64,000 nucleotides of DNA from Microbacteriaceae bacterium PS02070 (GCA_029959865.1 JASCPE010000005.1:1-64000), one strand, 5' to 3'. Positions 1 through 8,912 are shown, numbered from the stretch's first letter. A program made the numbers and translations. The notes: generated from the letters alone by a model not told the origin.

Positions 1-51
1 GGTGAGCTGCTTCGCGACGACCTTCAACACGATCACCCTGTGCTTCGACAT
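1..51 (-). CDS. IS481 family transposase, N-terminal fragment (cut by window edge)
   Basis: The minus strand from 51 reads ATG and then MSKHRVIVLKVVAKQLT before the window ends. This start resembles the N-terminal helix-turn-helix of IS481/DDE integrase-core transposases, whose first residues commonly read MSKHRVVVL followed by a stretch leading into the HTH. Only 17 residues are visible, so the catalytic DDE core cannot be judged. The assignment rests on this short similarity plus the IS-like terminus next to it. Confidence 0.5.
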   Translation of the reverse strand, partial: MSKHRVIVLKVVAKQLT

Positions 52-123
52 ACCGCCGACTGTGACTTATGACGCGACTCACCAGCGACCTATCACCTGT
101 GACCTATGTCCCGAACCCAGACA
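1..123 (-). mobile_element. End of an IS481-type insertion sequence
   Basis: On the minus strand the first 51 bases encode the N-terminus of an IS481-like transposase. Beyond its start codon the sequence holds repeated TGTGACYTATG-like words (61-70 and 99-108) and ends in a terminus reading, on the minus strand, TGTCTGGGTTCGGGACATAG (123 inward). Termini beginning TGT followed by a GGGACAT-like stretch are usual for IS481 elements. The other end lies outside the window, so neither the paired inverted repeat nor a target duplication can be checked. The outer limit at about 123 is an estimate. Confidence 0.55.
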
Positions 124-363
124 CCTCACTCGCCACCGATTTTTCAACACCTGTCGCGATGCCATCCTTGGCGGCTGGTGACCCTTATCCGGTGGTGTCG
201 CGCGTCAGTTTGCCGTTTCCGGCGGGGTTCGCCGGCGGGATCCCGCCCTCTCCACCGCGCCGCCTGAGCGTGACCTGGGCATCTCGCGCGTGGCTGGAGG
301 TCGGTAGCCTGCCGACGTAGCCTCGGGACGAGGGCACCTGCCCCACGATCATCGGAGGACGTC
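124..363. other. Intergenic stretch, no gene seen
   Basis: Between the insertion-sequence end and the next gene I see no convincing coding frame: the open frames here have no family resemblance and lack ribosome-binding sites. The only functional signal is the GGAGGA ribosome-binding site at about 354-359, which serves the gene starting at 364. The stretch may contain remnants left by the insertion. Confidence 0.5.
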
Positions 364-846
364 ATGTCACACGAAGAAGCTCTCACCATCGACACGGTCG
401 TTGAGGTGTTGAAGAAGAACCGGCTGGTGATGATCACGACGGCGCTACCGGACGGCAAGCTCCTTGCGCACCCCATGGCCATCCAGGAAGTCGACGAAGA
501 CGCGACCCTGTGGTTCTTCGTCAGCAAGGAGGGTGACCAGGCCGACGCTCTGCGACAGGGCTCGGAGGTCAACGTCGCCGTGTCCGACACCGGAACATGG
601 CTCTCGGTCGCGGGCTCCGCCGAGTTCGTTGACGACCCCGCCAAGGTCGACGAGCTGTGGACCAACAGTGCAGAGGCATACTTCACGGGCAAGGATGACC
701 CCAAGCTCGGTCTCCTCAAGGTCACCGGCGAGTCCGCCCAGTTCTGGGGTGTTCCCGGAGGGAAGGTAGCCGCGCTGGTCGGCATCGTCGCTTCTCGCAT
801 CACCGGCAACGAGCCTCCGGGACAGAGCGGCACCACCGAGCTGTAG
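364..846 (+). CDS. Pyridoxamine 5'-phosphate oxidase-like (general stress protein 26 type) flavin-binding protein
   Basis: A 160-residue protein of the FMN-binding split-barrel family. It opens with a helix, then RLVMITTALPDGKLLAHPMA, which is the first barrel strand pair of general-stress-protein-26-type members, followed by LWFFVSKEGDQADAL and a central VSVAGSAEFVDD-like strand. Length is typical of the family. Members bind FMN or related flavin/F420 cofactors; the substrate of this subfamily is generally unknown, and nothing here identifies it. The ATG has a strong GGAGGA ribosome-binding site 5 bases upstream. It is a single gene followed by a MFS exporter after 88 bases. Confidence 0.85.
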   Translation: MSHEEALTIDTVVEVLKKNRLVMITTALPDGKLLAHPMAIQEVDEDATLWFFVSKEGDQADALRQGSEVNVAVSDTGTWLSVAGSAEFVDDPAKVDELWTNSAEAYFTGKDDPKLGLLKVTGESAQFWGVPGGKVAALVGIVASRITGNEPPGQSGTTEL

Positions 847-934
847 CCCAGACCGCGGCCGGTCCTCGTCACGAGCGGCCAGCTCACCTGGGTCCGGCGA
901 GCCTGCCGGCGTGAGGGGACAGTAGCGTCGGAGT

Positions 935-2314
935 GTGACCACTTTCACGCCGACGCAGCGCCTTGTCATCGGTATCGCGGTGCTGGCCTCGTTCGTCACG
1001 TTCCTCGACGGCACCGTCGTCAACGTCGCGCTCCCGGCCATCAGCCGCGACATCGGTGGCGGCCTGACAACGCAGCAGTGGGTGGTCGATGCGTACCTCA
1101 TTCCGCTGAGCGCGCTGATCCTCCTCGCCGGGTCCGCCTCCGACGCCTACGGGCGGGTTCGCGTGATGCGCATCGGGCTCATCGCTTTCGGCGTCGCTTC
1201 GATCGTCGTCGCTGCGGCCCCCGAACCGATCACGCTCATCGTCGCGCGCGCCGCGCAAGGCGCCGCGGGCGCGTTGCTCGTGCCGAGTTCTCTCGCGCTG
1301 ATCATGTCCGCGATGCGCGGGAGTGTGCAGGCGCGGGCCATCGGAGTCTGGACGGCGTTCACGACGGCCGCGCAGCTCGTCGGACCACTCCTGGGCGGTC
1401 TCTTCGTCGACTACCTCTCGTGGCGCTTCGTCTTTCTGATCAACGTCCTACCCATCGCGGTCACGCTCGTTCTCCTGCACCGCCTCGGGATGAAAGAGGA
1501 GCCTCAGGGCGCCCACGTGGACTGGGTGAGCGGCGCCCTCTGCGCGCTCGGACTCGGGGCTGTGGTCTTCGCCCTCATCGAGCAACCGAACTTCGGCTGG
1601 GAACACCCGGTGGTCTGGGTCACCGGCGTCGGCGGGATCGTGCTTCTCGGATGGTTCCTCGTGCGCCAACGACGGGGGAGCGCACCGCTGTTGCCCCTCT
1701 CCCTGTTCCGGGTACGGGACTTCGCCTGGGGGAATCTCGCAACGCTGTTCATCTATGCGGCACTCAGCCTCAACGGGTTCGTGATCGGGGTGTACCTCCA
1801 GCAGGGCGCCGGGCTCAGCGCCACGGCGGCGGGGCTTGCGAGCGTGCCGATGACGATCCTGATGATCCTCCTCAGCTCTCGCGCGGGAGGGTGGGCAGGC
1901 AGGTTCGGCCCGCGCATCTTCATGACTGTCGGACCGCTCGTGATGGCTGCGGGCGCCGCATTGCTCGTGACTGTGGCCGGCGACTTCGACTATTGGTGGC
2001 AGGTGCTTCCCGCGATGCTCGTGATGGGCGTGGGTCTCTCCTTGACGGTCGCCCCGCTGACGGCGGCCGTGCTCGGCGCGATCGACTCCTCCCGCTCGGG
2101 CATCGCCTCCGCGGTCAACAACGCGATCTCGCGCGTCGCGGGCCTCCTCGTCGTAGCGCTGCTGTCGACCATCGTCGGCGGCAGCCTCGACCTCGGCGGC
2201 TTCCACCAGGCCGCAATCGTGACGAGTGCGCTCTTTGCGCTGGGCGGCGTCGTCTCCTGGATCGGGATCCGTCGCAACCGCACGGAGGACCCGGCGCCCA
2301 CTCCGCAGCCCTGA
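935..2314 (+). CDS. MFS drug-type exporter, DHA2 (14-TM) family
   Basis: A 459-residue hydrophobic protein starting at GTG. The first membrane helix carries FLDGTVVNVALPAI, the D-x-T-V-V-N-V-A-L-P motif typical of DHA2 (EmrB/QacA) proton-driven multidrug exporters. The loop after helix 2 has SDAYGRVRVMRIG, a form of MFS motif A. Length fits a shortened 13-14-helix member. It would export an organic or toxic compound at the cytoplasmic membrane; the substrate cannot be told. No dedicated regulator is adjacent. A second, longer DHA2 exporter lies at 53.2-54.9 kb with its own MarR regulator. Confidence 0.88.
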   Translation: MTTFTPTQRLVIGIAVLASFVTFLDGTVVNVALPAISRDIGGGLTTQQWVVDAYLIPLSALILLAGSASDAYGRVRVMRIGLIAFGVASIVVAAAPEPITLIVARAAQGAAGALLVPSSLALIMSAMRGSVQARAIGVWTAFTTAAQLVGPLLGGLFVDYLSWRFVFLINVLPIAVTLVLLHRLGMKEEPQGAHVDWVSGALCALGLGAVVFALIEQPNFGWEHPVVWVTGVGGIVLLGWFLVRQRRGSAPLLPLSLFRVRDFAWGNLATLFIYAALSLNGFVIGVYLQQGAGLSATAAGLASVPMTILMILLSSRAGGWAGRFGPRIFMTVGPLVMAAGAALLVTVAGDFDYWWQVLPAMLVMGVGLSLTVAPLTAAVLGAIDSSRSGIASAVNNAISRVAGLLVVALLSTIVGGSLDLGGFHQAAIVTSALFALGGVVSWIGIRRNRTEDPAPTPQP

Positions 2315-2396
2315 GCCGACCACGCCACGCCCGACGCCAGCTCCAGAGGATCTCCCGCGCCGCGCGGGCGCGGCATTCATCCAATCGCATGCGCGC

Positions 2397-2423
2397 TTAC
2401 ACGCTCGTTACAGGGGCTTTACA
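2397..2423 (+). promoter_or_regulatory. Three TTACA direct repeats at 11-bp spacing before the NitT/TauT ABC genes
   Basis: TTACA occurs at 2397, 2408 and 2419, exactly 11 bp apart, which puts all three on one face of the helix. The array ends 61 bases before the start of the ABC substrate-binding gene at 2484, a position suitable for a regulator or promoter element. The protein that might bind is not identifiable. Confidence 0.35.
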
Positions 2424-2483
2424 TCGGGAGTAGTCGCGGCCGATTAACTGACCGCATCCCTACCCACTCACTGGAGCCTTTAC

Positions 2484-3443
2484 ATGCGATCACATTCCCG
2501 GCGTCTCCTCTCGGCCTCGGTGGCCGTCGTTGCCTCAGCCCTCGTCCTTACCGCGTGCAGCAGCGGCGACACGGGCGATGCGGGCGGTGAGGGGGAGACC
2601 GTCACCGTCAAGGTCGGAACCCTCCGCGGCCAGCCGCACTTCTATCAGCCGTTCCTGTACAACGAGTACGCCGCCGACGGCGTCGAGTTCGAGGTGGTGA
2701 CGCTCGACACCACCCCGGCGCTCTCCGATGCACTCGTCTCCGGGTCGATCGACTTCGCCATCACCGGTGTCACGCCGACGATCTCCTCCATCTCCCAAGA
2801 CCGCGATCTCGTGCTCGTCGCCAGCGCCGCCGACGGCGGCTCAGGCTTCATCGGCAACGGGGAGACGAGTCTCGCTGAGCTGGAGGGCAAGCAGATCGGT
2901 ATCGTGCAGGGCTCGGCGCAAGAGGTAGCGCTGCGACTCCTGATCGACGACGCCGGCATGACTCCCGACGACTTCGAACTCACACCGATCCCGGTCCCCG
3001 AAATGGCGAGCGCGTTCACCGCCGGCGACGTCGACGCCTTCATGGGCGTCGAGATCGGCGTCTCCATCGCGGAGGGTGCGGGCGGCACTGAGGTTGTCGA
3101 CCCGTATTCGACGGCGATTGGCCGTGTGAACATCGGCCTCGCGACCACGGGCGCATTCATCGAAGAGAATCCCGAGGTCGCTCAGGCGGTCGTCGACACA
3201 CACGCGGCGACCACCGCCTACATGTCGGAGAACATCGAGGAGTGGCTGCCCGCAATGGTGGAGGAGTTCGGTGGAGACCAGGACGTCTTCCAGTCGGCCC
3301 TCGAGAACTTCTGGCTCCGTTCGGACCTGTCGGATGAGTACGTCGACCAACTCGTGGCCCTCTCGAACGCGATGACGGACATTCAGCTGATCCAGACCGC
3401 TCCGACGGCGGACGAGATCGTCGACCGGTCGTTCACGGAGTAA
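2484..3443 (+). CDS. ABC transporter substrate-binding lipoprotein, NitT/TauT (SsuA-like) family
   Basis: A 319-residue periplasmic-binding-type protein. The N-terminus is a lipoprotein signal: basic start, hydrophobic stretch and the lipobox LTAC, so Cys at about residue 25 would be lipidated outside the membrane. Then follow VKVGTLRGQPHFYQPFL, DALVSGSIDFAITG and KQIGIVQGSAQEVALRLL, the layout of NMT1/SsuA-type domains that bind sulfonates, taurine, nitrate or related small molecules. It heads a three-gene operon with a permease (52-base gap) and an ATPase. GGAG lies 8 bases before the ATG. The substrate is not determined by the sequence; an aliphatic sulfonate is one possibility. Confidence 0.85.
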   Translation: MRSHSRRLLSASVAVVASALVLTACSSGDTGDAGGEGETVTVKVGTLRGQPHFYQPFLYNEYAADGVEFEVVTLDTTPALSDALVSGSIDFAITGVTPTISSISQDRDLVLVASAADGGSGFIGNGETSLAELEGKQIGIVQGSAQEVALRLLIDDAGMTPDDFELTPIPVPEMASAFTAGDVDAFMGVEIGVSIAEGAGGTEVVDPYSTAIGRVNIGLATTGAFIEENPEVAQAVVDTHAATTAYMSENIEEWLPAMVEEFGGDQDVFQSALENFWLRSDLSDEYVDQLVALSNAMTDIQLIQTAPTADEIVDRSFTE

Positions 3444-3495
3444 GTTCCCGCGGCGGGGCGCCACGCGCGTCCCGCCGCGCCAATCAAGGACAGTC

Positions 3496-4359
3496 ATGAT
3501 CCCCTCGACTCCCGCGGCAACACGCCGACGACCTCCCGCCCGCCGCCCGAACCAACGGGCGCTTCTCACCCGAATTTTTCTCGGCCTCCCGGTTCCGATC
3601 CTGTTCCTCATCGTGTGGCAGGTCGGCCGCCAGAACGAGTGGGAGATCCCTCTCATCGGTATCCGGATGGGATACCTTCCTGCACCGGCGGACGTCGTGC
3701 AGTCTCTGTGGGACTACGCGTTCGGTGGAATCCACGACGATGCGTTCTCCGGCGATCTGTGGGTCAACCTCGGGATGTCCGCACTTCGCGTCCTCATCGG
3801 TTTCCTCATCGCCGCCGCGCTCGCTATCCCGCTCGGGATCCTGATGGGCCGGTACTACAAGATGGACGCGATGTTCGACCCGTTCATCAACCTGTTCCGT
3901 CCCATTCCTGCGACGGCATGGGTTCCCCTCGTGGGCCTCCTCATCGGCTGGGGTGACCAGGCGACGATCTTCCTGATTGCGCTGTCGTCCTTCTTCCCCA
4001 TCGTGCTGGGCGCGATCAGCGGTTCGAAGGAAGTGCCGAGCCGGCTGGTCGAGGCGGGCCAGATGCTGGGTGCGCGGAGGTGGGAGATCCTCGCTCAGAT
4101 CGTCGTGCCGGCATCCGCTCCCGCGGTCATCAACGGGATGCGGGTCGGGCTCGGGCTCTCCTGGGTCGTGCTCGTGCTCGGTGAGAGCGTGGGCGTCAGC
4201 ACCGGGCTCGGAGCGAACATCATCCTGGCCCGCGACGTCGTTCGCACCGACATGGTCGTTGTCGGAATGATCGTCATCGGCCTCGCCGGATTCCTCTCGG
4301 ACCGACTCCTCGTGGGGGCCCTCAAGCTCTTCACGCGCGGCCGTCCCCTCGTGAAGTAA
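3496..4359 (+). CDS. ABC transporter permease, NitT/TauT (SsuC-like) family
   Basis: A 287-residue inner-membrane permease with about six hydrophobic segments and the EAA loop EAGQMLGARRWEIL around residue 180, which docks on the ATPase. The N-terminal 35 residues are basic and proline-rich, as in other actinobacterial members. It is transcribed with the binding protein before it and the ATPase after it (12-base gap), completing a classical importer. AAGGA sits 7 bases before the ATG. Family placement is clear; the transported solute is not. Confidence 0.88.
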   Translation: MIPSTPAATRRRPPARRPNQRALLTRIFLGLPVPILFLIVWQVGRQNEWEIPLIGIRMGYLPAPADVVQSLWDYAFGGIHDDAFSGDLWVNLGMSALRVLIGFLIAAALAIPLGILMGRYYKMDAMFDPFINLFRPIPATAWVPLVGLLIGWGDQATIFLIALSSFFPIVLGAISGSKEVPSRLVEAGQMLGARRWEILAQIVVPASAPAVINGMRVGLGLSWVVLVLGESVGVSTGLGANIILARDVVRTDMVVVGMIVIGLAGFLSDRLLVGALKLFTRGRPLVK

Positions 4360-4371
4360 CGGAGTACGACA

Positions 4372-5166
4372 ATGACCGAAAACACAATCGGAACCGCCGG
4401 CGTCACCCTGACCGACCTCGGCAAGCGATATGGTCCGGAGTGGGCAGGCGTACAAGCCGTCGAGGGCGTCGATCTCGATATCGCCTCGGGCGAGTTCATC
4501 GCGATCGTCGGCGCCTCGGGGTGTGGCAAGAGCACCGTGTTGCGGATCCTGGCAGGATTCGAGGCGGCCACGAGCGGGTCGGTGGCCGTAGGCGGAGCCC
4601 CGATCATCGCGCCCGGCCCGGATCGCGGAGTCGTCTTCCAGGACTACGGGCTGTTCCCGTGGCTCTCCGTGAAGGAGAACATCGCCTACGGGCCGAAGCG
4701 TCGCCGCCTCCCGAAGAACCGTGTGAGCGAACTTGCCGACCGCTTCACGGAGACGGTCGGGCTCACGCGCTTCGCGGACAAGTACCCGGGGCAGCTCTCG
4801 GGGGGCATGCAGCAGCGCGTGGCCATTGCGCGTGTTCTTGCGAACGAGCCGAAGGTGCTCCTCATGGATGAGCCGTTCGGTGCGCTCGATGCGCTGACAC
4901 AGTCGGAGCTTCAGGCGGAGCTCAAGCGGATCCACGTCGAGACACGCACGACCGTGGTGTTCGTGACGCACTCGATCGAAGAAGCGGTCTTTCTCGCCGA
5001 CCGAGTGGTGGTGATGACCGGAGGAGCCTCACACGGGGTGGCGGGGCACGTCGCACGTATCGTGACCATCGATCTTCCCGAGCCGCGAGACGTGACAACG
5101 CCCGAGTTCAATGAGTACAAGCGCGAGATCTCGGACCTCGTCCACGGCACCGGCGATCACGTGTAG
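4372..5166 (+). CDS. ABC transporter ATP-binding protein, NitT/TauT (SsuB/TauB-like) family
   Basis: A 264-residue cytoplasmic ATPase with all the usual parts in order: Walker [10 protein letters not shown] (about residues 46-54), Q-loop [11 protein letters not shown], signature [15 protein letters not shown], Walker [13 protein letters not shown] and the switch His in [19 protein letters not shown] is characteristic of SsuB/TauB-like ATPases. It is the last gene of the three-gene importer and converges on the oxidoreductase at 5207. Confidence 0.9.
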   Translation: MTENTIGTAGVTLTDLGKRYGPEWAGVQAVEGVDLDIASGEFIAIVGASGCGKSTVLRILAGFEAATSGSVAVGGAPIIAPGPDRGVVFQDYGLFPWLSVKENIAYGPKRRRLPKNRVSELADRFTETVGLTRFADKYPGQLSGGMQQRVAIARVLANEPKVLLMDEPFGALDALTQSELQAELKRIHVETRTTVVFVTHSIEEAVFLADRVVVMTGGASHGVAGHVARIVTIDLPEPRDVTTPEFNEYKREISDLVHGTGDHV

Positions 5167-5177
5167 CGAAGGAGTGG

Positions 5178-5200
5178 GCCACGGCGTCGCGCTCCGTGGC
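5178..5200. terminator. Weak hairpin between convergent genes
   Basis: GCCACGG at 5178-5184 pairs with CCGTGGC at 5194-5200 around a 9-base loop. It lies in the 40-base gap between the ABC ATPase and the oppositely oriented oxidoreductase. There is no T-tract, so termination is only a possibility. Confidence 0.35.
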
Positions 5201-5206
5201 GTGCCG

Positions 5207-6781
5207 TCAGGACCGCAGGATCTCTAGCGCGGCCATCGCGCCGTCGTGGCCGCCGAGGCCGCTCACCGCGCCGCCTCGCTGGGCGCCCGCTCCGCAGCGC
5301 AGGATGCGATCGTGAGACGTTGCGACGCCCCAGCGTGCTGCCGGTGAGTTGAGCGGATCGTCGTCGGTTGCCCACGGCCACGACAGAGGGCCGTGGAAGA
5401 TGTCGCCCGCACTCATCGCGAGGCTCTCCTCGAGGTCGGTGGTCGTTCGCGCCTCAATACATGGGGCGCCGTTCGCATCGACGAAGAGAGTGTCCTCGAT
5501 CGGCTCGGCGAGCACGCTGTTGAGCGATCTGAGGGCGTTCTGGAGGGCGCTCTCACGGAATGCGTCGCCGTCCGCTGCGGCGCTGAGTCGATGCGGGACG
5601 TGAAGACCGAAGAGCGTCAGGGTCTGTGCGCCGGACGCTCGGAGCTCGGGGCCGAGGATCGTCGGATCGGTGAGCGAGTGGCAGTAGATCTCTGCGGGCA
5701 GCGGGTCGGGCACGGCTCCGTTCGCGGCGGCGTCGTAAGCGCGGTCCAGTTGACTCATCGTCTCGTTGATGTGGAAGGTGCCGGCAAACGCCGCGGTCGG
5801 GTCTACCCGCGTGTCGAGCAGGCGGGGGAGCCGCTTCAGCAGCATGTTCACCTTGAGCTGTGCTCCCTCGGGGGCCGCGGCTGTGGGGCTCTCGTCGCCG
5901 AGCAGCGTATCGAGCACGGCGGGAGCGACGCCGCTGAGGATGAGGCGAGCGGTGAAGCGCTCGCCGTCGACAGTGTGCACCTCGCCGTCAGGGGAGACCG
6001 ACGCGACGGCCGCGTTTGTCCGGAGGTCCGCGCCCGCGCGCCGCGCGGCGTCTTCGAGGGCGGCCGAGACCTGGCCCATACCGCCGACCGGAACATCCCA
6101 GTCGCCCGTCCCGCCGCCGATCACGTGGTACAGGAAGCAGAGGTTCTGACAGAGCGAGGAGTCATCCGCACGAGCGAACGTGCCGATGAGTCCGTCGGTG
6201 AGGGCGATGCCCCGGGCGATGTCCGTGTGAAGCGACGATCGCAGCAACTCTCCGAGGGGCCGCTGGGTCAGCGCTTCCCACAGCTCATCGTCGCCGACCG
6301 CTGTGCGGATGTCTGCCTCCTTCGGGAGAGGGGCCATCACGCTGCCGAACGTGGCGCGGGCAACGGGAGCAAGTCGTTCGTAGAACGCAGCGAACCGGGA
6401 CGCCTCGCCCGCGTCTCCCGTGGCTTCGCGGAAGCTCTGGGCAGTCGCCGCGGGATCGCCCGTGTCGACGAGGATGCCTCGCTCCGGGTGGGCGGGATCG
6501 GGTGTGTACGAGGAGATTCGGCGCCGTTTGAGCTCTAGTCGCAGGCCCAGATCCCGCCGGAGCTGCTCGGGCAGGAGGCTGACCAGGTAGGAGTACCGGG
6601 AGAGCTTCGCGTCAACACCCGTCCAGGGGCGCTCCGACACAGCCGCACCTCCGAGGTGGGGGAGGCGCTCGAGAAGGATCACGCGTGTACCCGCGCGCGC
6701 GAGATAGGCCGCGGCGACAAGCGCGTTGTGCCCGCCACCGATGATCACGACGTCGGCGTCGACGCTCTTCGAACCGGTCAT
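5207..6781 (-). CDS. FAD-dependent phytoene-desaturase-like oxidoreductase (PYROXD2-like)
   Basis: A 524-residue flavoprotein. The N-terminus has the FAD dinucleotide-binding motif VIIGGGHNALVAAAYLARAG followed by the ERLPHLGGAA continuation, as in phytoene-desaturase-like and PYROXD2-like enzymes. The C-terminal ALEILRS closes the second FAD-binding strand-helix. The mid region GGTGDWDVPVGGMGQVSAAL matches the substrate-domain entry of this family. The natural substrate is unknown for most members, and the gene has no carotenoid neighbours. The start at 6781 (MTGSK) is chosen over a 26-residue longer frame because the motif normally begins within the first 15 residues. It diverges from the phosphatase at 6814 with only 32 bases between, so the promoters must overlap. 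Confidence 0.85.
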   Translation of the reverse strand: MTGSKSVDADVVIIGGGHNALVAAAYLARAGTRVILLERLPHLGGAAVSERPWTGVDAKLSRYSYLVSLLPEQLRRDLGLRLELKRRRISSYTPDPAHPERGILVDTGDPAATAQSFREATGDAGEASRFAAFYERLAPVARATFGSVMAPLPKEADIRTAVGDDELWEALTQRPLGELLRSSLHTDIARGIALTDGLIGTFARADDSSLCQNLCFLYHVIGGGTGDWDVPVGGMGQVSAALEDAARRAGADLRTNAAVASVSPDGEVHTVDGERFTARLILSGVAPAVLDTLLGDESPTAAAPEGAQLKVNMLLKRLPRLLDTRVDPTAAFAGTFHINETMSQLDRAYDAAANGAVPDPLPAEIYCHSLTDPTILGPELRASGAQTLTLFGLHVPHRLSAAADGDAFRESALQNALRSLNSVLAEPIEDTLFVDANGAPCIEARTTTDLEESLAMSAGDIFHGPLSWPWATDDDPLNSPAARWGVATSHDRILRCGAGAQRGGAVSGLGGHDGAMAALEILRS

Positions 6782-6813
6782 CCCTTCACGGTAGTGCGCG
6801 TAGCGTGGGAGAC

Positions 6814-7602
6814 ATGGCAGACCTCGCTTCGCTCGCATCGCTGGCCACCGAGATCGCACGGGAGGCGGGCGCGCTCGCGAAGCGACGCCGTACGGAGGGT
6901 GTGGCGATCGCAGCGACGAAGTCGTCGCTGGCCGATATCGTCACCGAGGCCGATCGGGAGGTCGAGGAGCTGATCCGGAGTCGGATCGCCGCGGAACGTC
7001 CGGACGACGGCTTCCTCGGGGAGGAGTCCGGCACGACCGCCGCCGGGGAGATCACGTGGGTGGTCGACCCCATCGACGGAACCGTCAACTACGCAGCCGG
7101 CATTCCGCAGTACGCCGTGAGCATCGGCATCGTCGCGGGAGATACGCCGTCGCCGGACTGGGAGACCATCGTTGGGGTCGTCTTTAACCCGGTGACAGGA
7201 GAGCTCTTCTCCGCCACCCAGGGCGGGGGCGCCTGGCTGGGCGATGCCAAGTTGCACGTGGCGCGCGTGGGCGAGGCCGGGGCGCTTCTCGCGACCGGCT
7301 TTGGCTACAACCCCGCGACCCATGACGGTGACATAGCGGCGGCCGCCCGTGCCCTGCCACTCGCCCGAGACCTGCGCCGCATGGGGGCGGCATCGCTCGA
7401 TTTGGCGTTCGTTGCGGCGGGTCGTCTGGACGGCTATTTCGAGCGCGGATTGCAGCCGTGGGATCACGCCGCGGGCGCCCTCCTCGTCCGCGAAGCCGGC
7501 GGAATCGTGCGGTTCGCGCCGGCCGATGAGTTCGGCCGCACCCTCACGGTTGCATCCGGCCCGGAACTCGCGGACAGCCTCTGGAAAGCGGCGCTCGGCT
7601 GA
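6814..7602 (+). CDS. Inositol monophosphatase family protein
   Basis: A 262-residue Mg-dependent, Li-sensitive-type phosphatase. It shows DPIDGTVNY, the DPxDGTxN metal and phosphate site, around residue 88; an upstream acidic EES in GEESGTT; and the C-terminal WDHAAGALLVREAGG signature. Substrates in the family include inositol phosphates, histidinol phosphate and nucleotide phosphates; the sequence alone does not choose. The ATG at 6814 has GGGAG just upstream; an in-frame GTG three codons earlier is possible. It is a single gene and diverges from the FAD oxidoreductase. Confidence 0.87.
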   Translation: MADLASLASLATEIAREAGALAKRRRTEGVAIAATKSSLADIVTEADREVEELIRSRIAAERPDDGFLGEESGTTAAGEITWVVDPIDGTVNYAAGIPQYAVSIGIVAGDTPSPDWETIVGVVFNPVTGELFSATQGGGAWLGDAKLHVARVGEAGALLATGFGYNPATHDGDIAAAARALPLARDLRRMGAASLDLAFVAAGRLDGYFERGLQPWDHAAGALLVREAGGIVRFAPADEFGRTLTVASGPELADSLWKAALG

Positions 7603-7745
7603 CGACCGGTTCTTTCTCAGGTTCACGTCCGCTACAGTGGTTATCCGATCGTTACATTCGTGACCCGAACACGCGTGCCGATCTCCCCCTGAGTTGTGGC
7701 TTTTCAAGCCGTACCGTCGCTTCCCCGAGAGCGACCGATACGAGA
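7603..7745 (+). other. 143-base leader before the M23 peptidase gene, with two small hairpins
   Basis: Two stem-loops stand close to the peptidase start: GGCTT/AAGCC at 7698-7710 with a 3-base loop, and GTCGCT/AGCGAC at 7716-7735 with an 8-base loop. Cell-wall peptidase genes of actinobacteria often carry cyclic-di-AMP riboswitches, but I do not see the conserved segments of that RNA here. I record only a structured leader. Confidence 0.3.
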
Positions 7746-8732
7746 GTGCAAACTTTGACCAGTAACACCCCTGCGCCTGCGGCCCCCGACGCAGACGCGT
7801 CATGCGGCACGTCGATGCCCCCTGCGGGCATGACCCGCGCCGAGTGGCGTCGCGTCTGCGCCGAGGCCGCTGTCGCGGCAGCCGCCGCAGCAGCATCGGC
7901 GACCGACGTCAACGTCAGCGACGACACCGCGACGACCGTCACCAGTTCCCCTAATCGCTCGACGCGCGCGCGCATCGAGTCGCGGGTGCGGAGCGTTCGT
8001 CGTCCGCGCCGGCGGGTGGGTCGCAAGGTGATCGCGCGTCGCGTGCTGGCCACAGTCTTCCCAGCGACGGTCATTGGCGTCGTGGGCGTGCTTCTTGTCG
8101 GCACCGCTACGCCGGTGGGGGTCGTCGCCGGAAGCGCCGCTCCGACGCCGTTGGCAACCGCGGCCGAGATTCAGGCCTATGTCAGCGGCTCGGACGCGGA
8201 GGAAGCAAGTACGCTCAGCCGCCCGAGCGGATACGAGGTCAGCTCGATGGCAGAGGTCGCCGCGTCTGAGGGCGTCACCCAGTTCTCCAACGGATGGGTC
8301 AACGACGAGTCCGCTCCGGTGCAGTACCCCTTCCCCGTGGGCGTTCCGATTTCGGCCGCGTTCGGATCCAGCGAGTACCTCGCTCAGTTCGGCCGCGTGC
8401 ACAACGGCACCGACTTCACGCCCGGTGCGGGAGCGGAAGTCCACGCCGTTGCTTCTGGGACGGTGCGGATCGCCACCGAGAGTGGCGGCGACTACGGAGT
8501 CTCGGTCGTCATCGATCACGTCATCGACGGGCAGAACGTCTCGACCCGCTACGGTCACATGCAGTACGGCTCCCTGCTGGTCACTCAGGGGCAGACGGTC
8601 GAGGCGGGTGACGTGATCGGCCTCGTGGGTTCGACCGGTCTGTCGACCGGCGCGCACCTCCACCTTGAGGTGCTGCTCGACGGCGTTACCCGCATCGATC
8701 CGGTCGCGTGGCTGCAGGAGCACGCGAACTGA
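7746..8732 (+). CDS. M23 family metallopeptidase (LytM-type cell-wall peptidase)
   Basis: A 328-residue membrane-anchored peptidoglycan peptidase. Residues 1-100 are an Ala/Thr-rich then strongly basic cytoplasmic part, one membrane helix spans about 100-128, and the rest is outside. The C-terminal M23 domain is complete: first zinc ligands H219 and D223 (HNGTD), a conserved YGHMQ at about 269-273, and the HLH motif at 304-306. VPISAAFGSSEYL marks the domain start. It would cut peptide cross-links in the wall. The start GTG has no clear ribosome-binding site, and a TTG three codons later is possible. Confidence 0.87.
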   Translation: MQTLTSNTPAPAAPDADASCGTSMPPAGMTRAEWRRVCAEAAVAAAAAAASATDVNVSDDTATTVTSSPNRSTRARIESRVRSVRRPRRRVGRKVIARRVLATVFPATVIGVVGVLLVGTATPVGVVAGSAAPTPLATAAEIQAYVSGSDAEEASTLSRPSGYEVSSMAEVAASEGVTQFSNGWVNDESAPVQYPFPVGVPISAAFGSSEYLAQFGRVHNGTDFTPGAGAEVHAVASGTVRIATESGGDYGVSVVIDHVIDGQNVSTRYGHMQYGSLLVTQGQTVEAGDVIGLVGSTGLSTGAHLHLEVLLDGVTRIDPVAWLQEHAN

Positions 8733-8809
8733 GGCTCCGAGGTGCGGAGAGTTCGTTTCTCCCCATGCGCCTCTGATATCCTCTTCTAGTTGCCCGAAAG
8801 GGCGGTAGC

Positions 8810-8881
<72 letters not shown>

Positions 8882-8912
8882 CGTAGCATTCGGTTCGACC
8901 ACCGGATGACGC

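Noticed and set aside
69..320. 83-residue open frame at the left edge
   Set aside because: It begins inside the insertion-sequence terminus, lacks a ribosome-binding site and has Pro/Ser-rich low-information sequence.
3484..4971. 495-residue open frame antisense to the NitT/TauT permease and ATPase genes
   Set aside because: It mirrors real genes with clear family motifs on the other strand; its translation is His/Arg/Asp/Glu-rich, typical of a high-GC shadow frame.
7603..7745. Possible cyclic-di-AMP (ydaO-type) riboswitch before the M23 peptidase
   Set aside because: The hairpins are short and the conserved riboswitch segments are not recognisable, so only a structured leader is recorded.
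7747..7754. TGCAAACT at the M23 start, resembling half of the TTGCA-N2-TGCAA operator
   Set aside because: There is no second half-site; a single 5-8 base match is expected by chance.
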